Below are positions 12,297 to 23,760 of a stretch of 64,000 bases of DNA, piece after piece. Source of the DNA: Lates calcarifer (lineage: Eukaryota; Chordata; Actinopteri; Centropomidae); contig NC_066856.1 of the NCBI RefSeq assembly GCF_001640805.2, positions 868,001-932,000 on the forward strand, read 5' to 3'. Under the pieces are notes generated by a model. The model was not told the origin of the DNA. It saw only the letters and a program-made list of their open reading frames with translations, and ran no database searches. Position 1 is the stretch's first letter; every line of letters starts with the position of its first letter. Position numbers and translations under genes: made by a program.

Positions 12297-12338
12297 GTGT
12301 GTGTGTGTGTGTGTGTGTGTGTGGATATGTGTGTGTGT
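12297..12338. repeat. (GT)n microsatellite, interrupted
   Basis: GT dinucleotide run 12297-12322, interrupted by GGATAT, resuming to 12338. It creates artificial cysteine/valine-rich open frames on the + strand and histidine/threonine-rich ones on the minus strand. Confidence 0.95.
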
Positions 12339-14060
12339 CCATGCAGCATTAGCGAGGCAGGAGCACTTTGGCCCTCAGTCTTTGTGTCCAGACTCCCAGG
12401 CTCCGGACAAGAGGGGGCCAAAGGCTCCATGAGGCAAAAATACCAGCAGAGTATTTACAGCATTTATGACTGTTAACCCTTTACTCAGCTGTAACTGTCA
12501 CCTTTCAGTATCTACAACCTGTGTCCTGTATGTTGATCAAAATATATACTGTATATGTTTGAAACTGTGATGAACCAAATACCACATTTACACTTACTGC
12601 GTGTACATGTACATGTCTATGTCGTAACTCTCTAAAGCCAAGCTATTATTTCAGTAATGCTGGATCAGAGAGCTATTTAGGTTTAGAGTTTAAAATGGTG
12701 AGGCATCACAAATCTTTCCCCGTTGTACATTTTGACAGCAGACAACAGATGGTGAGGCAGAGCCATCTGACAGACCTGTTTGTGTTTTTCAAATCATGAA
12801 ATTCTATATAGCATGCCCCTTAATCATTTTATAACCACCCCCTCTCTGTTTTCATCTGTTTGTGTCTCTCCTCATCTTTCTCTCTCTCTCTCCGTTTCCC
12901 TCACTTTCCCCTCACTTTCTTGCCTTGCTTATTATCATCTCAGTATGTGCCAGACTTTATCTAATCCTCATGCCTCTCTTCCCTCTCCTTGTTTTAGCCC
13001 TCAATGAGCTGCACTGCTCTCCCAAGATACTTCAATAAGGAGAAGGAGAATTTGGTTTTATATGCAGTAACTGACTATATTTTATCCTGAACCACTCATG
13101 ATGTTGACGACATGGTGAGAGGCTTTAACAACAGTGTAAAAGCAAAACAAAAGGCTTCAGAAAAAGCTTGAAAATGGCACAAGCTCCTCAGCAATGACAA
13201 ATCATGTAGCGTGTCTCGACATGGTTTTATTCAACAGCACCACACTGTGTTGGTCCCACTCATGGTTCTGCATTCACTGCCAGTACTGCATCAGTCTTCA
13301 GAGTATATGGAAACATTGTGTATTTATATCTATTTATTTCTGTGCAGTTCACCTCTAAACCTTTCTTGTGAATTAATGAATTCTCACATACTGCAATGAA
13401 TATCATCCAACCTGAGGTGATAAAACATATCAGATATTATAACAGTACTATACATGATGCATTCTGCTGGGTGCTAATTTTAACCTTTCTGACTCTTATT
13501 GTACTATGAATCATACTGCATGATTTTTTGGAAAGTATGAACCTCCCTGCTGCTGACTGCACAGCTTTTCTGTTTACTCCAAACAAATGAAAAATGGAGC
13601 TGAGAGTCAGAGGACTTAAACCTGACATGATGTGTGTAAAATGATAGGGACTGCATGTATGTAACCCTGCATGGAAAACATACAAACAACAAGTGGTAAC
13701 ACTGTTGACAATGAACCAGTGTGCTTTGTTTCTGATGGGTGCTATTCTTCATCTAATAGTGCATTCTCATTCAAAGTAGCTGTACACATCAGTCACACTG
13801 CCAAAACAGTGGCTACAACATGCTAAATAAGGAACAAATGATTGAATATTGGTTATACAGAACAATTCATTAACAAAGTGCTGTGTATGCAGATTCACAA
13901 ATATCATTAGATTCTCATCAGTTAACATCACGTCAAGTAGTCTGTTCTCTGGTGTCCTATATTTAGAATGTAGTCCATTCAGTTATTACATTGTTATCTT
14001 GTTAGCACTTTTATAACCGTTTTGTTTTTTTCTGCTGCACCTTAGCATTTCACTTTAGTG
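12339..14060. other. Unassigned non-coding DNA with a pyrimidine-rich stretch
   Basis: 12840-12995 is C/T-rich on the + strand with a short (CT)n near 12880 and ends in TTGTTTTAG just before CCCTCAATGAG. This looks superficially like a splice acceptor tract, but the downstream frames close quickly and carry no recognisable domain. No gene called. Confidence 0.4.
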
Positions 14061-14758
14061 TTAAAGTGACAATAGACAACTTTTTTGTTTTAACTTATCA
14101 TTGTGAAGTAAATGTTGACTGCACAATGTGATAACTACAGAATGATGACACATCATCATAGTTTAGATTAGCACCCCATGTGTCTCGTTCAGGTTCAGTT
14201 TACGACACACAGGCAGTTCAGCTGTCACACTGTGACCAAAACAGGAGGACGACAGCGCTTTTGTTTTCCCCAGTAGCTTCACTAGTTTTCCCCAGGTAGT
14301 GGAAATAACAGTTGGTTGGACAAGTAACTGTAACTGTGGAAATTTTATCCAGCAAAAGAAAAAGAGCCCCACTGTCCGAGGAGGCAAAGAAGGTGAAGAG
14401 GTGATAGAAACCGTAGTAAAGTAAGAGTGAACCTCGGACAGGTATTCACTCAATGGAGAGAGCCATGGTTGGACTGGGAACAGTCAGCCCTGGACTTTTC
14501 CGCTGGGAACGGCTTTATGGATTTTTTAATACGCTCCACCGGGATTTGTGTCATCACTCCCTAGTCTAGTCAGTTTAAACTGGGATTGTTACAGTTGTTT
14601 CCTGTGTTGGACCATGTTGCTAATGCTAATGCTAGCAGCCAGACAGTTTGAGTTATTTCTGAACAAATAACACTTCTCCTGACTGTGATCTCTCTAAGAA
14701 TGAGCAGTGGTGACGAATAGTGTAGAAAGTCTGTTGTTGTTTTCTGTTGCCACTTTAA
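14061..14758. mobile_element. TTAA-bounded non-autonomous DNA transposon (about 0.7 kb)
   Basis: The left end reads TTAAAGTGACAATAGACAAC (from 14061). The right end GTTGTTTTCTGTTGCCACTTTAA is its imperfect inverted repeat (reverse complement TTAAAGTGGCAACAGAAAAC). TTAA flanks both sides, as for elements that duplicate TTAA targets (piggyBac- and Kolobok-type superfamilies). The interior has no transposase frame, so mobility would have depended on another element. The superfamily is inferred from the TTAA only. Confidence 0.6.
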
Positions 14759-15024
14759 AGGATCACTTCATGCAAGCTATGAAAAATAAATTTCTGATTT
14801 TACAACAACTCCAGCATCTGTATCTGTCTGTCTAGTTTCAGTGTGTTTTTTGAGATCTAGATATGTCTGCTATAGAAGTGTGTTCTTTAAAGTGTAAAAA
14901 ACTGAATTTAAGGAACCCAAAAACAGTTCTCAGTAAATGACACTGTCCATTTCCTGAGTTCCATTATACTGAGGTGACAGTCGTGAATGAGCTGTATTAT
15001 AAATTAGGGGAACTGACCCTTTAA
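14755..15024. mobile_element. Second TTAA-bounded MITE, abutting the first
   Basis: Begins at the TTAA that ends the previous element: TTAAAGGATCACTTC (from 14755). It ends at 15021-15024 with GAACTGACCCTTTAA, whose reverse complement is TTAAAGGGTCAGTTC. This matches a familiar fish repeat that starts TTAAAGGG(A/T)CAGTTC. Inside, the word GAGTTCCATTATACTGAG also fits that family. About 270 bp, no coding capacity. Confidence 0.6.
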
Positions 15025-15039
15025 AGCAGCAGGACAAGA

Positions 15040-15560
15040 ACTAAGGGCTCCAGATTTGTATGCTTGGCGGTGCTTATTTCTTGCAGATGCAAAGCCATAT
15101 TAATGTCTGTGGCCTCTGTTGCCATATCACAGTGAGCAGGAAATCTTTCCCTGTTGCCTCTCCCCCCATGGCCTGGCTGGCGGTTTAATTTTGTTGAAGT
15201 CTTGGCAGATTATGGCTACCTCAGTGCTGCTGTCATGGAGAATGCAGCCCAGGCAGACAGTGAGTGGGGAGCCGGCACATTGATAAGGACAGCTGCTCTT
15301 GTGAGATTTCCCTGGAGAGAACAGTGAGACAGGGCCGGCATAGACACAGCAAACGTCAGGTGAAAACACCAAGACCACCCTCATTGTAGCACACCGGCTT
15401 GTATTCAAGCCCCCCTTATTATCTGATAGGCAGCTTACAAGCTGGGAGACCATCAACTTTTGTTGGTGGAATCTGAGGGCTTAAGGGTTGCATTCTGATT
15501 GGATTCACTGGCCCTGGCACAAAAAGATGAGCAGGCAGATTGATAAAAGAAAAATAAGTC
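15040..15560. promoter_or_regulatory. Candidate conserved non-coding element (inference)
   Basis: Unique-looking block without simple repeats. It includes a POU-octamer-like ATGCAAAG (15087-15094) next to CATATTAAT, and several CATTGATAAGG/GCCATATTAAT-type words. There are no splice-site-bounded open frames with recognisable protein content. The call rests on texture and motifs only. Confidence 0.25.
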
Positions 15561-16340
15561 TTTTTCTCCCCACTGGATTTATTACAGAGAAACATTAAAA
15601 AATAGTTCCCACTTCACAGTAGAGTTTCTGAACTTCAAAGGAGGACAGTGGAGACAACAGAACAAAAAGGTATTGACAACAATGAGCTTTTATATTCATT
15701 AACAGCAAAACAGGGAAAAGAGGACCAAAAAAATTATTTAGTTCAACTACATGAGAAAATAGACGCTTTAATGGGCTCATCAGGGAGCGGTTTGTTCTCC
15801 AATAAAAGCAGTGAAAATGACATTTATTTCAATGGGTTCACATTTGAAAACACTCCCTGAGGCACAGCACCCAGGCTCCACCATTTATCTTAAACTCTCA
15901 TTTCCATCTAGTCTTTGTTTATCCAAAACAAAGAACTTAAAATAAAATGGCTTTCCCATAAAACACAGAGAAAAGCACCAGCCAGAAACTATCAACGCTC
16001 TCCTTTTCATAGTGAGAGCCAGGCAGCAGTGTGGGCCTTCACTTGAGGCCACCGCCCTCGATCTTTCCCAGAATCCCACTGAGTTTCCTTGACAGAAGTG
16101 GAGAGCAGAGTGACTTTGAGGAGGAAATGCGTCCCCCTCTGTGCGAGCGTTCAGAGGCAACAGAAACTCGACAGAATGTTTATGTGCACACATGTACAGA
16201 ACGTGAGAGTGAGGATGAATGTTTGAACAAGCTGTCTTTGAAAAACTGGTCCTGTCATGAATTATAACCATCTGTTTATCTGTGCTGTCTGATGTCTGTG
16301 CGACAGTGGGCAAGAATGCTGATAAAAATCTATTCACTTA
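15561..16340. other. Unassigned DNA, possibly part of the same regulatory block
   Basis: The minus strand is open for 150 codons (15885-16337), but the translation shows no signal peptide, domain or compositional sign of a real protein, and the + strand is also partly open here. I treat it as non-coding. 16020-16160 is comparatively GC-rich. Confidence 0.4.
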
Positions 16341-16754
16341 CATCAGAGGTTAGCTGCAAGTTTTATTTACAGTGATGATGAAAAAACTGTCAGAGAATAC
16401 CTTCAGTGACCTGCCTGTTACTGGGATTTTAGTAGAATATCTAGTGGGGAAATAAACATTTTGTACAGATACAAACAGCAGTTACATTTTTGCAGTAATA
16501 TTTGTTTTTACTTTCCTAAATTTGCCACAGTGGTCAAAACTCAAACTGAGTCAAACTGAGTCAGACATCAGTCTACTACAGATAAACTCCTGTCTCAGGC
16601 GGAGCTGAGGAGAAACATCCGTAAACGATAAAAAATGATTCACAGAGAAAGAGGCTAAAACAGGTGGAGAATGTATCAAATTTGATTTTCAGACATTCAG
16701 TGAGGTTCAATAACTTTTCACCAGGTTTGACCAGAACTGTGATAAAGTGTGAGC
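16341..16754. other. Unassigned non-coding DNA
   Basis: Contains a small tandem duplication (AAACTGAGTC twice, about 16542-16563). Nothing else recognised. Confidence 0.5.
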
Positions 16755-17065
16755 CTTTCAATTTGAATCGATATTTTAGTTTAATCTGGCAATTAGTATC
16801 TTAAATAATCAATTAGTTTTTTGGTCAATAAAATGTACAAAAATTGTGACTTTCCTAAAGCCCTCTGTGACATCATAAAATGCAAAACAGTGCAAAATCC
16901 AAACACACTGAGGTTGCTATCATAGAAAACTACAGACCACAAGTATTTATATCTGAGACGATGAAGTACATTTTGACATATTTTCTTTCAAAATCAAACA
17001 AATAATCAATTATGAAAAGAGTTACAGGTTATTATTCTGTCGATCGACTAATCAATTAATTAACT
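16755..17065 (+). repeat. Dispersed repeat family B, fullest copy
   Basis: Shows the expected order of family words: AATCAATTAGTTTTTTGGTC near the start, a CCTAAAGCCCTCTGTGACATC block in the middle, and GTCGATCGACTAATCAATTA (from 17039) at the end. This is one of the commonest fish interspersed repeats, probably a non-autonomous DNA element, class uncertain. Related, more decayed copies lie at 3034, 22875 and 55225. Confidence 0.65.
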
Positions 17066-18542
17066 AAACCTGCAGAACTAATGAAACTGCTAACAGCTAA
17101 TCATGAAGGTGGTGCTGAAAAATCATACCTGCTTACACAGTTGTTCTGTGAGCAGCTAAACTTATACACGTGTATACCCAGTACATGTATAATTGTAGCA
17201 TTGTGTTACACCTCTAATGCCTCCATACACATTAAAATACACAGATTAACTTCTAGTCCAAAAATAGAAAAATCTGAAATTAAAGACTGGATCAAAGCAC
17301 CTGGAGACTGATGTATAGTCATGAGAACGCAACACAGCCCATAACACCACCTGAGAGTCATCCATACCTCATACTGATGACCAGTCATTCACCAGCAGCA
17401 CAGCGACTTGCAGGAATAATCTTCCCGCTGGTTTTATTATAGTGATGAATGACTGCTCATTAGTGTCAACCACCCTTCGAAAAGGTTGGATTTACATGAT
17501 GAGCCTCTCTTATTCAAAAAAAGTCTGATAACAGGCTATCCATAGCAGTCATGAGCTGCTGGAACATGTTCCTCCTCATACAACTGAATAAAGAAGGACA
17601 CTGTGTGTTTCACATCATCTGCAGTAAAATCACAGGGTTTATAACAGCAGGCTGGTACAGTACTTCAGTGCTGCTGTACGGTCAGATTAACAGACGAACA
17701 GGGTGTGCATCTAGCGCAGGTTGTGCTGTAGTCGTCTTTATGTTTAATAATGTGTGATCCTGTGAATCCTGAGGTCAGTGTAGCATGTGGGCTGATATTT
17801 CCTCTCCCTGTGGTGTTTTTATCCTCACACTCTAAGATCATTCAGACTTGATTGGTATTCATGTAGGCCTGCTGTCGTAATGCACACAGGCTGCTGTGAA
17901 CAGTGTATTGAGTGAGTTGATTGTTTCACACTGTACTGTCAAGAGGAAATAATATTCCCTCTGTGTTTAAACATGGTTATTTATGGCTCTTTAAGGTGTT
18001 TGTCTCTTTAGAATTTCACTCTCATGCTGCTCCCTCTTGGGTACGACATGAAAGAACATTATCACAGTTTTATGTGACAGCATTTGCAAAATCAGTTGAG
18101 GACACACCAGTCCCCTCTCCCCAGACTGTGTTTGCTGGTGCAACTTTGACATATGACCACTGGTACAGAGCCCTTTTCATACCCCATGTCAAGAATTGGT
18201 GTGATGCATCACTATCACAGACCCTAATTCCTTTGGCATCTGGCTGCCGGTGAGTCGTCACTCACACATCACAATAGGATGATCACTCATTTTTCTACCA
18301 CAGCAACATCGTGCAAACACCTGGCGTGTACTGTCATCTCTGGTAAACATCCCTTCACGTACACATTCTTTACGCCAAGGCACCTTTGAAGGTCACAAAA
18401 ATATAGCATGATGATACACAGAGAAAAGGGATTTCAGCACAATATCAACAGCAAGGAATAAAAATGCTGAAGGGCGTTTCAGATTCACTTAATGTTGTGA
18501 TGATTTATGAAATATTTTTGTGCTCTTCATGGTTAATTTGAT
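17066..18542. other. Unassigned non-coding DNA
   Basis: No recognised gene or repeat. A 110-codon + frame at 17921-18253 has no recognisable motif or neighbouring exon-like structure. Confidence 0.45.
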
Positions 18543-18605
18543 GCAACTCAATTTTATTTATATAGCATCAAATCATGACACACATTATAGTGTAGGATAA
18601 TAAAA
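18543..18605. repeat. Fragment of a common fish repeat (TTTATTTATATAGC)
   Basis: CAACTCAATTTTATTTATAT followed by AGCATCAAATCATGACA matches the well-known fish repeat start 'TTTATTTATATAGCGCCAAATCA'. Only about 60 bp is recognisable. Confidence 0.55.
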
Positions 18606-19500
18606 GATGTTCACTTTGTACCTGCATTGACAAAATATCTACACACTCGGCCAGATAACTGTCTGAATGCCCCTTATTTCTGTTGAATAATATGTTGAGT
18701 CTTAGAAAATGGTTCAAGTGCAGCTAACCTTGGCCTGTGTGTAACTAAAGAAGACATTTGAAATATTATTAGTCTTTAAGTCCTCTGCTTTCCAACATTT
18801 GTGAATAAATATTGAATCATCCTTCAAGGCTGGTATATTACACGCATGTCGTAAGGAGACTATTTCAGTCCTCCCTCCCATCTGACACTGATCTGGGGCA
18901 TTTTATCAGGGGCGCAGAGAGAATGGAGACATTAATGGCTGCTGTAATTGCATGGTGAGGCTAAAATAGAAAGATGAGTGAAAAAAAGATAAAATCTGAA
19001 AAAAAAAAAAAAAAAATGGTAAAGTGCTGCTGTAAAAGATACCCGAGAATCTGAATACATCTCAGCACAAAATGTTTGACAAATTGCAGCCAGGATCCGA
19101 GCCAATGTTTTGGGAAAAAAATACAGTACGGCTTCTGTGCAGACTTAACTCTTTTCCTTTCCAAGGAGCCAAGATGACACAATTCTTATGTCACCTATTT
19201 TCAAGAAGAGTTTTTGGCCTGTATTAGTTGGGTTGTTGCATTCACTTCTTTGATGAAAAGTCTTGTGTAGGTCAAAATGTTCACAGTTTTGTACACTGTT
19301 GAGATGTACTACATTTTAACAATAAGCAACAATGAAGACCAACAAAGTAAAGGTGTGAGTAACTGTAAAAAATGTATTGTGCTAATGCTTGTGTCAGGAC
19401 CTGCACTTGGCTGCAATAATCTGTTTATTTCTATCTTTCAACAACTATATAAGCGAGCATAAAGTTTAGTAAAGACCCAGAGGACAAATTTCACTGACCT
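18606..19500. other. Unassigned DNA with an A tract
   Basis: Poly-A at 18999-19016. No recognised gene or RNA. Confidence 0.5.
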
Positions 19501-19690
19501 GTGGAGACCCCCTGACTTTGCCTTTTGTGCCACAATAAGGCTGAGATTTTTCTTTTGTCGAGAAATGTCTCAACATCTACTGGATGGATTTGTTCAAAAT
19601 TTGGCACAGACATTCATGGTCCCCTGAGGATTTAAAAGACAACAGTTGTGCCTTAGTGCAGAGCAGCTAGCATGGCCGTGTTCTTGTTGT
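19501..19690 (+). repeat. Dispersed repeat family A, copy 2 (partial)
   Basis: Carries AATGTCTCAACATCTACTGG (near 19564) and TTCAAAATTTGGCACAGACA then TTCATGGTCCCCTGAGGAT. These are the same blocks in the same order as copy 1 and, reverse-complemented, copy 3. Confidence 0.7.
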
Positions 19691-19909
19691 CATTTGTGCA
19701 GTGAATTGAGTAGGCGGATCAAAACATATTGTCACTCATTGTACACAATTCCATGTTTTTTCTTAAGATTTCAGATTTTTGACACCATCCAAAAAGTTGC
19801 ACCCTGAGGATGTTTTGAAACTTAGTTATGAACTATGTTGAGTTTCTACAGTGAGCTAAGAGGTAACTGCTAATGGGATACTACATGTAGCTGTATAATC
19901 AATATGACA
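19691..19909. other. Unassigned spacer
   Basis: No recognised content. Confidence 0.5.
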
Positions 19910-19911
19910 TA

Positions 19912-20121
19912 CGAGGGGGCTTCATAAAGTTCCTGGAAAAAGTACATAGCTAAAAATCATATGCAGGGGTTTTGATCTCAATGCACCTGTACGTTCTCGT
20001 ACTAACGTGTCATAACATGTTCTAACATGAACCCTTAAATGCATGTTGCAACGCAAAAATAAATAACTTAAACCGTTTTTTCCAACTGTCCTTTTTCCAC
20101 AAACTCTTTGAAGCACCCTCA
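19912..20121. mobile_element. Mariner-type MITE with TA target duplication
   Basis: 210 bp element. The left terminal repeat CGAGGGGGCTTCATAAAGTT (19912 on) and the right terminal repeat AGTTTGTGGAAAAAG (read as reverse complement, starting TGAGGGTGCTTCAAAG) match at about three quarters of 31 positions and share the internal TGGAAAAAG. TA dinucleotides flank both sides (19910-19911 and 20122-20123), as expected for Tc1/mariner insertion. 'GAGGGNGCTTCA..AAGTTNNTGGAAAAA' is the mariner style of end. There is no transposase frame, so it is non-autonomous and the divergence of its ends marks it as old. Confidence 0.8.
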
Positions 20122-20123
20122 TA

Positions 20124-20518
20124 TAACAAAAGCATCTAAAGCTTCTAAAGCCATGAGAGCTGTTATGTTTCCATCAGCTTTCTTATTAATTTAACACGTT
20201 GAACAAATATGACAATAAGCATCATATCGTATCATATAAGGCAAATTAAGCTGATCTGTTCCTTATTAACCCACTTAAACAAGCATGCTCTTGACTTTTA
20301 TGTATTTTGTTCATGTCAAAGAGAGACAGCTTCAAAGCCACATCCCATCCAATGAGCACTGTTGTGACCCTGGTCATTTTCTACTAATTATCTTTCAGAT
20401 GTCTCTAATGTGCTACAGTGACACCGTAAGATAACACACAGAAACTAACATTTGTACACACAGCAATTATCTGTATCTTACGGGCTACCTCTGACTGTGA
20501 TGTATGCAGATTATTACT
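20124..20518. other. Unassigned spacer
   Basis: No recognised gene or repeat. Confidence 0.5.
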
Positions 20519-20547
20519 ACACACACACACACACACACACATATATA
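20519..20547. repeat. (AC)n(AT)n microsatellite
   Basis: AC run 20519-20540 passing into ATATATA. Confidence 0.95.
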
Positions 20548-21394
20548 GTAGTAGTAAAAGAGAATTATACACTCATGGAACAAATAAATAACAACACTGT
20601 TAAGGTCATTTCAGCCTTGTCAGGTGGATCTCTTGAAACGCTCACCGGTTGCAATTAAGTTACTCCATGAAAGGCAGAGTGCTACAACATTAGAGTGATA
20701 TTTTACAAGAACATGATTAGCAATTCAAAGCCTGTAAATGGAGTGGATCAGGAGAAGCAAAGCCCAGTCCTTGCGTCAAGGCTGCACTAATCCCACCTGC
20801 TGATTGGCCCTGTGATGGTAATGTTTTGATTGGTCCTCAGAGAGCCATGGTCTTCCATTAATGAAAGGACTCAAAGGACGACTGACTACGTTACAACTTA
20901 AATAACGTGTAATGTCTCTTTGTTGATGTGAGAGTGTTTTGATTTTTCACAGTGAATTTCTCTAATAATCACATGGTGACAGTAAGGACACAGAGGTTTG
21001 GTGAGAAAAGAATTCATGAGAGGTAACTGAATGTATTTTATGTCAAAGCAATGACAGGTGTGTTAACTACACTGACTGTGTAGTTATGGAGAAATGCATA
21101 TTAAAACCTGCAATATGTGTATTATATGTGAAAACTGGAGACTGTTCAGTGTGTGAGAAGAACTCATGTCAGAGTTAGTGCAGTGCAGGCGGCAACAAGC
21201 CTAATAACGGTGTATTGTTAAATCAGCACAACAGCTGAAAGCAAATCAAAAGTATCTGGTTTTATAGTGAATTCATACATTCGGGAAAACATCAGCTTGT
21301 CATGATTAACGTGCAACAAAGCTTACAAATGCAGCACACTCGTGCACAGACCTCATCAGGTGCAGAGCATGATGCTGAGGCCCCTTTTAACAAT
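20548..21394. other. Unassigned non-coding DNA
   Basis: Contains a CCAAT-type ATTGG pair near 20803 and 20831 (TGATTGGCCC, TGATTGGTCC), but no TATA or start-site context. No gene recognised. Confidence 0.45.
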
Positions 21395-21730
21395 TCTCCT
21401 TGAATTAGATTTCACTCTTGACTTAATCTCTTTATTCGTGTGGAGAGGCTTTTTTGGTGAGGAGGTTGTGCATGATGTGGCTTAATCCTTCTGCCTGCAT
21501 GGGCACAGGCAGGCCTTTGATCAGCTCCTGTTTGATGAGAGATATCGACAGACCTCATCTGACACAGCGGACAACCCGCCGCCGAGTCCCACCCTCCCGC
21601 ACTTGTTGAGGCTGATGAGATTAAAAGAGCAGAAGATGGAAGCGTCAAATGTCGGGAAACACGGAGGAGAAAAAAAATTGCAGGTGCAGCAGCAACTGGC
21701 TGGACCTTGACTTGATTTATGAGTACACTC
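21395..21730. promoter_or_regulatory. Candidate conserved non-coding element (inference)
   Basis: Unique, moderately GC-rich block (CCGCCGCCGAGTCC near 21577) with GATGAGATTAAAAGAG and CTTGAATTAGATTT words and no simple repeats. The minus strand is open for 78 codons without protein motifs. Regulatory function is only an inference. Confidence 0.2.
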
Positions 21731-22393
21731 CATTTCTTTTTATTTCCCTCTCCCCTCTCTCTCTGGGTGTCGTTGCCCCCCCCTCATTGTGCATACACAT
21801 GAGTAACACAAACACGCAAGTATGAGCACACATGTGCACACAGAGACACACAGACTCTACATCCTGCCACTCTCTGCAGAAGGTTAATAATGACTTTCTG
21901 AGGGGTCAAAGCGAACCCTGACACAAAATAAGAGCTTGGCTTGTGCATGAAGGCTGTTTCCCAGTGGTTCATTGTCCCCTCCGTGGCTGCGTGACATTTA
22001 GAAACACTAATAATGTGCTAATGATGCAGTATTTTCATAGAGCTGCCCCTTGCCACCAGTGGTAGGTACTGCAGCTTTCTCCTGTTCGCCCTCTGTAAAG
22101 AGTCAAACACTTAATTAATGTCCGATTTAACCCGAGACAAAAGGTGGCAGAGGATGTGCTCGTGTGATTTGACATACAGCCTGTTTTTCTTGTCACTAAA
22201 ATGCCAGCAGGGTGTCGGCAGTAAAAGGTAGTGACATGCATTTTTTAAAATCAAGATCCAGTTTCAGTTTGTGCATGTGACTTTAAAAGGTTCTGTGCTT
22301 AGATTCTCAAATAAAAATAGACCAACAATTTCACTTTTGTAATTTGTATTTGTTCATAGCTGGAGGGATTAGAAATCACACAAGCTCCTGGTG
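21731..22393. other. Unassigned DNA; unique-looking block at 21980-22240
   Basis: 21981-22240 has TAAT-rich words (CACTAATAATGTGCTAATGATG, shortened here) and CACTTAATTAATGTCC, so it may be regulatory. No gene was seen. Confidence 0.35.
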
Positions 22394-22413
22394 TTTTTTT
22401 TTTTTTTTTTTTT
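22394..22413. repeat. Poly-T tract (20 bp)
   Basis: Uninterrupted T run. No neighbouring retroelement body recognised. Confidence 0.95.
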
Positions 22414-22874
22414 GTCATGTTATGCAGAAATGTAAATTTAGCGTCTACATTTGTCCTTCAGTTTCCCAAAAGAAGCTTGTCAGCAGCTTTTTCCTCCTGC
22501 ACTAAAACACAAGGCACACAATGAGGAGTGTGCTATCTCTCAACAGGGACTTCAACATTATCACCAACCAAGAACAGTGTATTCTTATTTGACTGGTTTG
22601 AATTAACATTCTAACATTTTATTCTGGGGGGAAATGAACAGCCTTTATTACATTCAGCTTATCAGACAGAAAGTTATTGTTGTGTATCTGGTCATGTTAA
22701 CAGGCATTATTTTTTGCTTGGTTGTTTCTAACAACCCTGAATTGCATACAGTATGCAACTAAACCAAACTGCAGCACTTCATATGAAAGAGACACAAACT
22801 CAGGATGCCAGGGTCCGAGGCTAAGGCTAGTACATGCCACTCCAAATTTCCAACCTCCACAGCTGATTAGTCAG
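22414..22874. other. Unassigned non-coding DNA
   Basis: No recognised content. Confidence 0.5.
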
Positions 22875-23085
22875 GTGTGTGACAAGCAACTGAAAATTAA
22901 TCAGTAGCTATTCTGATAATTGAGGAATAGTTTCGATCAATTCAAGCAATCAAGCAAAAAAGCTGGAAGTTGTCTGGTTTCAGGTTCTTGAAATGTTAGG
23001 AATCGCTGCTTTTTCTGTCCTGTTTGATAGTAAAGATACAGATCTTTACATTTTGAACCAAATAATTGGTAGTTCACAAACATGT
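22875..23085 (-). repeat. Dispersed repeat family B, reverse copy
   Basis: Contains AATTAATCAGTAGCTATTCT, TGTCTGGTTTCAG (22971-22983), then the GCTGCTTTTTCTGTCCTGTT and GATAGTAAAGATACAG blocks. This is the family-B order read from its other strand. Shares the 13-bp word with the scrap at 3.1 kb. Confidence 0.6.
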
Positions 23086-23167
23086 GTGAACAGTATGACA
23101 GACAAGACAGGTCTGTGACAAAAAAGCTAAAAATAGCGTAGCAAATATTAACTATGTGTCTGAATGA

Positions 23168-23196
<29 letters not shown>
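23168..23196. repeat. (AC)n microsatellite
   Basis: Perfect AC/CA run of about 14 units. Confidence 0.95.
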
Positions 23197-23199
<3 letters not shown>

Positions 23200-23238
23200 T
23201 TTCTGCAGTGAGAGAGGCTGATGTAGTGTCAGAGCAAA

Positions 23239-23253
23239 ACGCCCTCTGCTGAG
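23239..23253 (-). promoter_or_regulatory. CTCF-like motif (weak candidate)
   Basis: ACGCCCTCTGCTGAG is the reverse complement of CTCAGCAGAGGGCGT, close to the vertebrate CTCF core CCAGCAGAGGGCGC. A single match of this length arises by chance at kb scale, so binding is not established. Confidence 0.3.
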
Positions 23254-23329
23254 AAAATAACCCTGCCTCAACCTCTCCCCCACACACAGGAGTGAAAGTA
23301 CATTTGAAAGCTATTTTTTCCCAATTTGC

Positions 23330-23760
23330 TTCTGTTTAAGCAGATTGTCAGCCACTGAATACCAAAGCCCGGCTGCCCCCTGACTTTATTCATGGAACAG
23401 TGGAGCAGGCTCGCTGAGTGGAAGAATCAGAAATTACTGAAGGACGATTCTAAACAAAGAGCACTTGAGCCACGATCTGTGAGGGCTGAAGGCCTGGGCT
23501 GTTTTTTTTTTTTTTTCCTCCGTTCTCTTTTTCTCTTTAAGCCAGGAGTTATATCATGGGTGCAATTTAACATCTGAGAGGAGGGAGGGATCTGGATTTT
23601 CATAATCTTATGATAAGGAAGGGGATTAAGAATAAAGAAGGGATTAATTCGCTTGATCTGCCAATATGGTGGACCAACAATTTTCCCCCCAGGAAGTGAT
23701 ATGTTCTCCTCCTTGTACAAACCTAAGTATAACCCAATTACTATTCTCTGAAGAAACTTA
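23330..23760. promoter_or_regulatory. Candidate conserved non-coding element (inference)
   Basis: Repeat-free block apart from a T tract (23502-23516). It includes TTCATAATCTTATGATAAGG (an inverted CTTATGATAAG-type arrangement) and GGGATTAATTCGCTTGATC near 23641. There is no recognised protein frame. Function is inferred only from texture. Confidence 0.25.

Noticed and set aside
12780..13010. Splice-acceptor-like pyrimidine tract ending TTGTTTTAG
   Set aside because: No following open exon with recognisable protein, and pyrimidine tracts are frequent here.
15885..16337. 150-codon minus-strand frame
   Set aside because: No recognisable domain or signal peptide, composition not protein-like, and the opposite strand is partly open too. 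More likely a chance frame in unique, GC-moderate DNA.
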